Assembly (NCBI GenBank): GCA_031290855.1
Contig: JAISLM010000112.1
Coordinates: 1 to 19,714, forward strand
Source: Spirochaetaceae bacterium
Lineage (GTDB): Bacteria; Spirochaetota; Spirochaetia; Treponematales; Breznakiellaceae
Reading direction: 5' to 3'
Length of the DNA stretch: 19,714 bases
Shown: positions 14,735 to 19,714 of the stretch, one piece after another
How positions within the stretch are numbered: the stretch's first letter is position 1
How the letters are laid out: every line of letters begins with the position of its first letter
Notes under the pieces: generated by a model
Told to the model about the DNA's origin: nothing
What the model saw: the letters and a program-made list of their open reading frames with translations, nothing else
The model's database searches: none
Made by a program: the position numbers and the translations under genes

Positions 14735-15420
14735 ATGAGCGGGTTGGTACGATAAAGCGAGGCGCAGGAACGGAATCCGGGGAAGCCCGACCCTGACTAA
14801 GTGGATCAAGAAATATGGGCGGGAGGATATACTGCCCAAAAGGATAAAGGCGGAAACGATGAACGGGTTTGATGAATTGCAGGCGGCCCGCAGCAGGATA
14901 CGGGAACCGGGAGCGGCCCTGGCCGATGCGCCCATGTATTATTGCCCTGGGAGCGCGTTCCCGACATCGCGTACCGGCGGGCGTTGAGCCGCTTGCCGGA
15001 AGGCGAAAGACAAGGGGGATGGCATGAAAACTCCCCTACGATTAGGAAAGATGTGCCGGAAGCGGCAGAGGCGGGCGGGGCGAAGCCCCCCGATGAAGGG
15101 ATGGGGGATGGCGGAAGGCAAACCGCGCGGCGGTTTGTCGGAAACATTAACGTTGTTCACGGGCAGGGGGCCTTGCGGGACTTCCGGGGACGCGGTCTGT
15201 AAGCAAACGCGCAGCGTTTGCACGGCTTCCCGAAACAGCCGGATGAGTGTTTCATAATCCGGTCAAAGACCTGGATCTGACCGCTCCTAACCAGGCACGG
15301 GCGGGGGAAGGCGGCCCGCTGACCGGGTATGAGCGGCTGGGCGTATGGAGGGAATTGCATACCGCCCGTGTGTTTCCCGGCGGGTGGCTGCTTGGGACGT
15401 TTGGGCTGACGGCTGTATAG
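14735..15420 (+). pseudogene. Decayed IS3-family element (orfA and orfB relics)
   Basis: orfA begins ATGAGC at 14735 after GGAGG. About 70 bases relative to the copy at 134 are then lost, and it resumes at 14757 with ARRRNGIRGSPTLTKWIKK, YGREDILPKRIK, the leucine-zipper-like FDELQAARSRIREPGAALAD, and a stop at 14985-14987. A second open patch, 15256-15420, reads NPVKDLDLTAPNQ and ELHTARVFPGGW. These fit the start of the IS3 DDE domain (family form NLxKDLxxTxPNQxWxxDITY ... DLxxRxxVGW), but the first catalytic Asp is gone. Between the patches only scrambled frames remain. The element cannot encode a working transposase. Confidence 0.65.
15119..15221. other. Two perfect 8-bp hairpins inside the IS3 wreckage
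   Basis: CAAACCGC-gcg-GCGGTTTG occupies 15119-15137 and GCAAACGC-gca-GCGTTTGC occupies 15203-15221. Both have 8-bp arms with no mismatch and 3-base loops, and their arm sequences resemble each other. A further hairpin CGGGCTG-tccg-CAGCCCG lies at 15422-15439. They are better preserved than the surrounding dead coding sequence, so they look like later palindromic insertions. No T-run follows any of them. Confidence 0.5.
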
Positions 15421-15537
15421 CCGGGCTGTCCGCAGCCCGCGCCGATTCGAAGCGGAACAGGAAACTGCGGCTTTGGGTGTTTATTTCCGCCTAAGTAAAC
15501 GTCTATGGCGCCCATGCGTTTCCTTGCCATCCGTTAT

Positions 15538-15550
15538 GGGGTCTGACCCC
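15538..15550. repeat. GGGGTC-T-GACCCC palindrome
   Basis: This is the same 13-bp palindrome as is found once per unit in the 11736-12217 tandem array. Related longer-loop forms (GGGG-agcaga-CCCC) stand at 7831-7844 and, inverted, at 17158-17171. It is a short dispersed motif of the kind found at the core of REP-like repeats. The remainder of 15421-15697 has no recognisable gene. A weaker inverted pair ggcac/gtgcc flanks about 15582-15604. Confidence 0.55.
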
Positions 15551-15697
15551 GGCACTATATATAGCGTGGCCTGGCTCTGACGGCACTAGGCAAATTCGGT
15601 GCCTGGCGCCCCCTGCATTACCCTATCACCGGTTACTCGGAACCCGCAATCTGTATTATGGCAGGTTTTGTAAAACCCGCTGGCCCCACACGTTCCA

Positions 15698-17110
15698 CTA
15701 TTTTCCGACGCAGAAGCGGCTGAACATAGCTTCCAGGATGTCGGCGTTTGAAACCTCGCCCGTTATCTCGCCCAGGCTGTTTACCGCCTCGCGCAGGGAC
15801 GGCGCTACGAGGTCGGAGGGAAGCCCTTCGTCGTGCGCGGCGAGCGCGGCGGCGGCGGCGGCGGCGGCGTCGTCTATCAGGGTTTTCTGTCGCTCGCTGC
15901 CCGGCGCGGCGCGGCCCGCCTCCGGCATCAACGCGCCAGCCGTTTTTTCCAGAGCCTTGGCTATTCTTTCGTACAAGATGCTGAGGCCCGCGCCCGTTTT
16001 CGCGCTGACCGCGCAGAAGAGGCCGGCGGCGTTTTCCGGAAGCGCGGCGAGGTCGGCCTTGTTCCAGACCGGCAAAACGGGAACGTCTTTACGCTTGAGG
16101 ATGAAGTCTTCCGCGACGGACAGGGCGTCCGCGCCGTCCGTCGCGCCGTCAAACACGAGAAGCACGAGGTCGGCCTCGTCGAGCAGATCGAAACTACGTT
16201 CCACGCCGAGCTTTTCCAGCGCATCGCCCGGCTCGCGGAGGCCCGCCGTGTCGGCAAGGCGGATCGGTATCCCTTCAAGCGATATCCAGCCATCTATCCA
16301 GTCGCGGGTAGTGCCCGGTATCTCGCTCGTTATAGAGCGTTCCTCGCGCAGAAGCAGGTTGAACAGACTCGATTTGCCGGCGTTGGGCTTGCCGGCCAGG
16401 ACGGCGAGCGCCCCGTCCCGGTAGAGTTTTTCGGCGCGGTAGGAATGCTGAAGCCGGTTGAGCCGCGCCAGCGCTTCTTCCACGGAGGCCCTGCCGGGCA
16501 GGGCTTCGTCCTCCGCCGCTACACCGTCAAGTTCCGAATAGTCGAGCAACAGTTCCGTTTCCGTGAGGGCGTCGAGCAGGAGGCTGTTGATTTGCCGTAT
16601 TTCCCGCTCCAGAACGCCGGAAAGCCGCATGACGGCGCGTCCGCGTCCTGTATCGCTTTTTGCCGCTACGATCTCCATCACCGCCTCGGCGCGTGTCAGG
16701 TCAATTTTGCCGTTCAGGAAGGCACGGAAGGTGAACTCGCCGCGCAGCGCGGGGCGGAAGCCGTGTTTGTAAAGGCTTTGAAGCACGGCGCGGACTGCGG
16801 CGAGTCCGCCGTGGCAGCAGATGTCCGCGCCGTCTTCGCCGGTGTAGCTTTTGGGGGCGCGGTAAACACTGACCAGAACTTCGTCTACGCGCTTCCCCTC
16901 GTCCTGTATCCAGCCGTAAACGACGCTGTTTCCCGCCGCTTCCCGCAACGCCCGTGGCCTGGAGAAGCAGCCGGCAAGAAGGTCGAGGCATGATCGGCCC
17001 GAAGCGCGGACAAGGGTCAGCGCACTTTCGCCAAGCGCGGTGGCGGGGGCCGCGATAGCCCCCTCGTCACCGTAAAAGCTCTCGTCCCGTCCGTAAAAAA
17101 CGTTAGCCAT
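15698..17110 (-). CDS. mnmE: tRNA uridine-5-carboxymethylaminomethyl(34) GTPase MnmE
   Basis: GTPase that with MnmG modifies wobble U34 of certain tRNAs in the cytoplasm. The N-terminal folate-binding domain (about 1-130) is followed by a helical domain with an inserted G domain: G1 GKPNAGKSS (240-248), G2 SEIPGTTRD (262-270), G3 DTAG (287-290), G4 NKAD (350-353), G5 SAK (369-371). The C-terminus FCVGK (466-470) keeps the catalytic cysteine of the family FCIGK. ATG 17110 (MANVFYGRD) follows GGAG with a short gap and gives 470 residues. The frame is open to 17173, but that start lies in a palindrome and adds 21 unlike residues. mnmG is not adjacent. Confidence 0.95.
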   Translation of the reverse strand: MANVFYGRDESFYGDEGAIAAPATALGESALTLVRASGRSCLDLLAGCFSRPRALREAAGNSVVYGWIQDEGKRVDEVLVSVYRAPKSYTGEDGADICCHGGLAAVRAVLQSLYKHGFRPALRGEFTFRAFLNGKIDLTRAEAVMEIVAAKSDTGRGRAVMRLSGVLEREIRQINSLLLDALTETELLLDYSELDGVAAEDEALPGRASVEEALARLNRLQHSYRAEKLYRDGALAVLAGKPNAGKSSLFNLLLREERSITSEIPGTTRDWIDGWISLEGIPIRLADTAGLREPGDALEKLGVERSFDLLDEADLVLLVFDGATDGADALSVAEDFILKRKDVPVLPVWNKADLAALPENAAGLFCAVSAKTGAGLSILYERIAKALEKTAGALMPEAGRAAPGSERQKTLIDDAAAAAAAALAAHDEGLPSDLVAPSLREAVNSLGEITGEVSNADILEAMFSRFCVGK

Positions 17111-17675
17111 CACACTCCACTCACCACCGCTCCACGCGATCGGGTTCATTCTCAAGCGGGGTCTGCTCCCCATTTGCGTACGGTTAAGCGGAACCCAGGA
17201 AACGCCGGAGGGCCGGTACCCTCGCGCCTAAGTCCCGTGCCTTCTGTTCCCGTCCAAACGGCGTCAGTCCGGCGGGTTCTTCAAAGATTTTCAGTTCCCC
17301 GCCCCTTGGGGCGGGGAGGTTCATTATGCAAACTCCGAAAGCGGTTTCGATAACCGGGATTTTTTGCGGCATCAAGCGCAAAAATCCACAAGTACGACAG
17401 GCCGCTAGCATTCCTGTTTCACGGAATCCAGGCCTTGGCGGGCGGGAACTACCGGAGGGCCCGATCTCTTTTTTTGGGAGGAAGGACGACTTTTTCCGGA
17501 CCTTACGTTACGGGACAGCGCGTTACCTTCATGAAACCTGGCATGATTTGTTCCTTGCCGTCTACGGCAATGCCCCTGACGGTTGAATTCGGAATTGCTT
17601 GTTTAAGCAAACTCCAGTCTGGCTTCTACAGTCCACCATCAAGCAGGCCGATGACATCCCGCGATCCGGCAGCGG
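17111..17675. other. Gene-free stretch with IS200/IS605-like palindromes
   Basis: No gene is recognised. Two strong palindromes are present: GGGG-tctgct-CCCC at 17158-17171, the exact inverse of 7831-7844, and CCCCGCCCC-tt-GGGGCGGGG at 17297-17316. The second is followed by aggttcat, which matches in inverse the end of the TnpB relic near 290-299. Minus-strand fragments such as GIAVDGKEQIMPGFMKVTR and LKIFEEPAGLTPFGREQ look protein-like but are separated by stops and frame changes. I could not assign them, and they may be remnants of one gene. The mnmE promoter should lie here but none is clear. Confidence 0.5.
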
Positions 17676-18476
17676 CTAGCCGCACAACGACCATCTGCCG
17701 CCGCTCACCGCGTAGGTACCCGCCTTCCGGTTCTGGCCGACATAGCAGCGGTAGAACGATTCGCCCAGCGACCATTCGGTGATGCCGGCATTGCGGCCTA
17801 TCGTAACCGTCTTTAGCGGATTGCCGATAAAGGCATACTCGCCGACTTTAACGCCGTCAGGGATCGTAACATGAGTCAGCTTGTTGTTTTTGAACGCATA
17901 AGCGCCGATGTATTGGACCGAAGCCGGTATACCTATGTACTGTAACTTGTTATTTGCAAACGCTTCACTGCCAATGTACTGTAATTTTTCCGGAAACTCT
18001 ATGCTGCTTATACTGTTGTTGATGAAAGCCCTGGCGCCGATACTGTTAAGCTCAGGGGGCAGTTCTACCGACTCGAGACGGTTGTTCGCAAAAGTCAGAT
18101 CGTCAACCGAATCGATATATTTCGGCAGCGACACCCTCGTCAGCAAATTGTCCGCAAAAGCGCCCTGTCCAATCGACGTCACCGACGGCGGAACAGCAAG
18201 CTCGCTTAACTTGTTGTTTGAAAAGGCCCAGCCGCCGATACTGGCGACCGTCCCGGGAATTAAAATTTTTGTAAGGTTGTTGTTGCGGAATGCGGCGTAT
18301 TTTATACTGGTTATGGTTTTAGGTATTTCAATTTCGGGCAGAAGGTTAAAGGCGTAAGTATAATCGCTTACCACGCCGATTCCCGCATCCGCCGCCTCCG
18401 ATCCGTTGTCCCGCGTTTGCCCGGATAGCAGCACGACTACAAACAAAATAAGAATAATTTTAAAAAACGGTTTCAT
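17676..18476 (-). CDS. BspA/TpLRR-type leucine-rich repeat surface protein
   Basis: A 266-residue exported protein. The signal segment is KPFFKIILILFVVVLLSGQ (2-20), with no lipobox cysteine. From about residue 48 there are seven to eight 22-23-residue repeats of the form IP-x-S/T-V-x-x-IG-x-x-AF-x-NN-x-L-x-x-V (examples VPPSVTSIGQGAFADN and IPASVQYIGAYAFKNN), the LRR_5/TpLRR pattern of treponemal and oral-bacterial surface proteins. After the last repeat a tail GESFYRCYVGQNRKAGTY with two cysteines overall follows. Such proteins often mediate surface contacts, but nothing here shows a ligand. ATG follows GAGGAG (18481-18486) with a short 4-base gap. It lies downstream of and co-directional with pfkA, separated by a hairpin. 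Confidence 0.85.
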   Translation of the reverse strand: MKPFFKIILILFVVVLLSGQTRDNGSEAADAGIGVVSDYTYAFNLLPEIEIPKTITSIKYAAFRNNNLTKILIPGTVASIGGWAFSNNKLSELAVPPSVTSIGQGAFADNLLTRVSLPKYIDSVDDLTFANNRLESVELPPELNSIGARAFINNSISSIEFPEKLQYIGSEAFANNKLQYIGIPASVQYIGAYAFKNNKLTHVTIPDGVKVGEYAFIGNPLKTVTIGRNAGITEWSLGESFYRCYVGQNRKAGTYAVSGGRWSLCG

Positions 18477-18504
18477 ATATCTCCTCTAAAAATAAAAATT
18501 AGAA

Positions 18505-18538
18505 GAGCTTTTTCAAACCTCCCAACTTTGAAGAGCTC
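18505..18538 (-). terminator. Terminator-like hairpin at the pfkA 3' end
   Basis: The imperfect arms gagctttttcaaa (18505-18517) and tttgaagagctc (18527-18538) surround a cctcccaac loop. On the minus strand the hairpin overlaps the pfkA stop codon and is followed by ttctaatttttattttt, a T-rich but interrupted tract. It could end pfkA transcription before the leucine-rich-repeat gene. The 13-base arm gagctttttcaaa is identical to the outer end of repeat copy B read in reverse, so this may be a solo hairpin from that family. Confidence 0.5.
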
Positions 18539-19634
18539 ATATACCCATACAGGTACCCACGGCAACAGCCGTATCTATCATGTAATGATCGTGCGGTACC
18601 GTTTTGATCTTTTCCGCCGGCACCTCCAGACTCACCGAGTCTACCCCGTTGCCGTCAAGACAAACCATCCTGCCGTAACGCCCGCGCGCCAAAAGTTCCG
18701 CCGCCGCCACCCCCAGCGAGGTGGCCAGCACCCTGTCGGAAGCGCTCGGTATACCGCCCCGCTGCGTATAACCCAGAACGGTAGCACGGGTTTCCATGCC
18801 GGTTTCCCGCTCGATCTCACGGGCGACACGGTACGCGATCGAAGGAGAACCTTCTTCCTGCCGCCGTCGTTTACGATCCTTCTTGTCCAGCAGCGCCTCT
18901 TCTTTCGAAAGCGCGCCCTCCGCGACGACGACAATGGAAAAGCTCCTGCCGCTCCGCGCCCTGTCCTCCAGGTGGCGGGCAATCGCCTTTATATCGTAAG
19001 GCAGTTCGGGCAGGAGGATTATATCCCCCCCGCCCGCGACACCCGCATACAGGGCCAGCCAGCCGGCCTTATGCCCCATAAGCTCTATCACCATCACGCG
19101 GCTGTGACTCTGCGCGGTAGAATGCAGCCGGTCTATAGCCTCGGTCGCGATGGCAAGCGCCGAATTGAAACCAAAACTACGGTCCGTACCCACGATGTCG
19201 TTGTCAATCGTCTTGGGCAGGCCCACGATGTTCAAGCCCTCCCTGGACAACAGCCAGCCGGTGGTGTTCGTGCCGTTGCCGCCCAGCACCACAAGACAAT
19301 CAAGACCCAAAGCGCGGTAATTTTCTTTAATCATCGCGACTTTGTATTCTCCTAAGCTATTATCGGCGTCTTTGGAGCGGGACTTAAATGGTTTTTCACG
19401 ACTTGCGCCAAGTATCGTGCCGCCCCTCGTTAGTATCCCCCAGAAGTCTTCCGGTTTAAGAAAGCGGGTATTATTTTCCAGAAGCCCGCGGTATCCGTTA
19501 GCGATACCCACGATCCGCATACCGTAGCGGTCGTATGCCGGACGGCACACACCCCTAATCGCGGCGTTGAGTCCGGGACAGTCCCCGCCCGCCGTCAGTA
19601 TCCCAAAAGTTTTTGTAACGCTCGTCTTTGTCAT
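18537..19634 (-). CDS. pfkA: 6-phosphofructokinase (GGNGT/PKTIDND type)
   Basis: Phosphorylates fructose 6-phosphate to the 1,6-bisphosphate in glycolysis, in the cytoplasm. Motifs: GGDCPGLN (16-23), GGTILGASR (71-79), GGNGTNTTG (118-126), PKTIDND (140-146) with catalytic Asp144, and MGHKAGWLAL (186-195). Together they fit the mixed or group III branch rather than the E. coli-type enzyme, which has GGDGS, PGTIDND and MGRxxG. Gly121 after Asn resembles ATP users, while Lys141 resembles PPi users, so the phosphate donor cannot be fixed by eye. At 365 residues the length suits this branch. ATG has only a weak ribosome-binding site. The final 80 bases of the window hold no gene. Confidence 0.92.
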   Translation of the reverse strand: MTKTSVTKTFGILTAGGDCPGLNAAIRGVCRPAYDRYGMRIVGIANGYRGLLENNTRFLKPEDFWGILTRGGTILGASREKPFKSRSKDADNSLGEYKVAMIKENYRALGLDCLVVLGGNGTNTTGWLLSREGLNIVGLPKTIDNDIVGTDRSFGFNSALAIATEAIDRLHSTAQSHSRVMVIELMGHKAGWLALYAGVAGGGDIILLPELPYDIKAIARHLEDRARSGRSFSIVVVAEGALSKEEALLDKKDRKRRRQEEGSPSIAYRVAREIERETGMETRATVLGYTQRGGIPSASDRVLATSLGVAAAELLARGRYGRMVCLDGNGVDSVSLEVPAEKIKTVPHDHYMIDTAVAVGTCMGI

Positions 19635-19714
19635 AACATCTGTCTACCAGCCTAGCAAATGAACGCCAAACAGTAAACAGACGCAATGACGAATAATTAA
19701 TGATTAACCATGAT

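Noticed and set aside
14942..15257. Small plus-strand open frames (86 and 77 residues)
   Set aside because: They are out-of-frame readings of IS3 wreckage and hairpins, with no independent support.
15833..16993. 386-residue open frame on the plus strand
   Set aside because: It lies fully antisense to mnmE, which has all five G motifs. The low-complexity start (poly-Gly from GCC codons) marks it as a shadow.
18528..19355. 275-residue open frame on the plus strand
   Set aside because: It is antisense to pfkA and has no protein features.

Overview
The window looks like the chromosome of a Treponema-like spirochete. The evidence is a division and cell-wall (dcw) cluster in a reduced order (mraZ-rsmH-ftsL-murF-mraY-ftsW-ftsQ-ftsA), a TpLRR/BspA-type leucine-rich surface protein, an LA_2272-type surface-repeat protein, a GGNGT/PKTIDND-type phosphofructokinase, and fairly GC-rich coding DNA with many TTG and GTG starts. 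The genus assignment is inference from gene content. No rRNA, tRNA or CRISPR array was recognised.

Layout. 1-671: a palindrome array followed by wreckage of two transposase types, an IS3-type orfA (+) and a TnpB C-terminus (-). 672-1874 (-): cysteine desulfurase. 2051-2866 (-): LA_2272-like secreted repeat protein. 2918-3068: copy A of a dispersed palindromic repeat. 3310-3377: a good promoter followed directly by three 10-bp-spaced GTGGCG boxes, taken as the MraZ operator. 3434-11205 (+): the dcw operon, tightly packed except for a roughly 185-bp insert of serial hairpins between mraY and ftsW. 11322-11485: copy B of the same repeat, inverted relative to copy A, so the two copies bracket the dcw block. 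11489-11710: a small XRE regulator. 11736-12230: three tandem 155-164-bp repeats. 12224-12262: four TTAAC-like hexamers at an exact 11-bp pitch, resembling a PhoP-type Pho box. 12274-14601 (+): pstA-pstB-phoU. 14602-15697: a decayed IS3 element and hairpins. 15698-17110 (-): mnmE. 17111-17675: no recognised gene. 17676-18476 (-): leucine-rich-repeat lipoprotein or secreted protein. 18537-19634 (-): phosphofructokinase.

How the genes fit together. The dcw block makes the peptidoglycan precursor enzymes MurF and MraY, the septal glycosyltransferase FtsW, the divisome proteins FtsL, FtsQ and FtsA, and the MraZ regulator with the rRNA methyltransferase RsmH. ftsZ, which usually follows ftsA, is not there, and pstS and pstC, which usually precede pstA, are also absent. 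Both absences meet in the same repeat-filled kilobase (11206-12273), so this segment is the best candidate for a rearrangement breakpoint. The most interesting observations are this junction, the inverted repeats around the dcw block, the MraZ operator, the Pho-box-like array abutting the tandem repeats, and the in-frame palindromic insertion upstream of ftsW.
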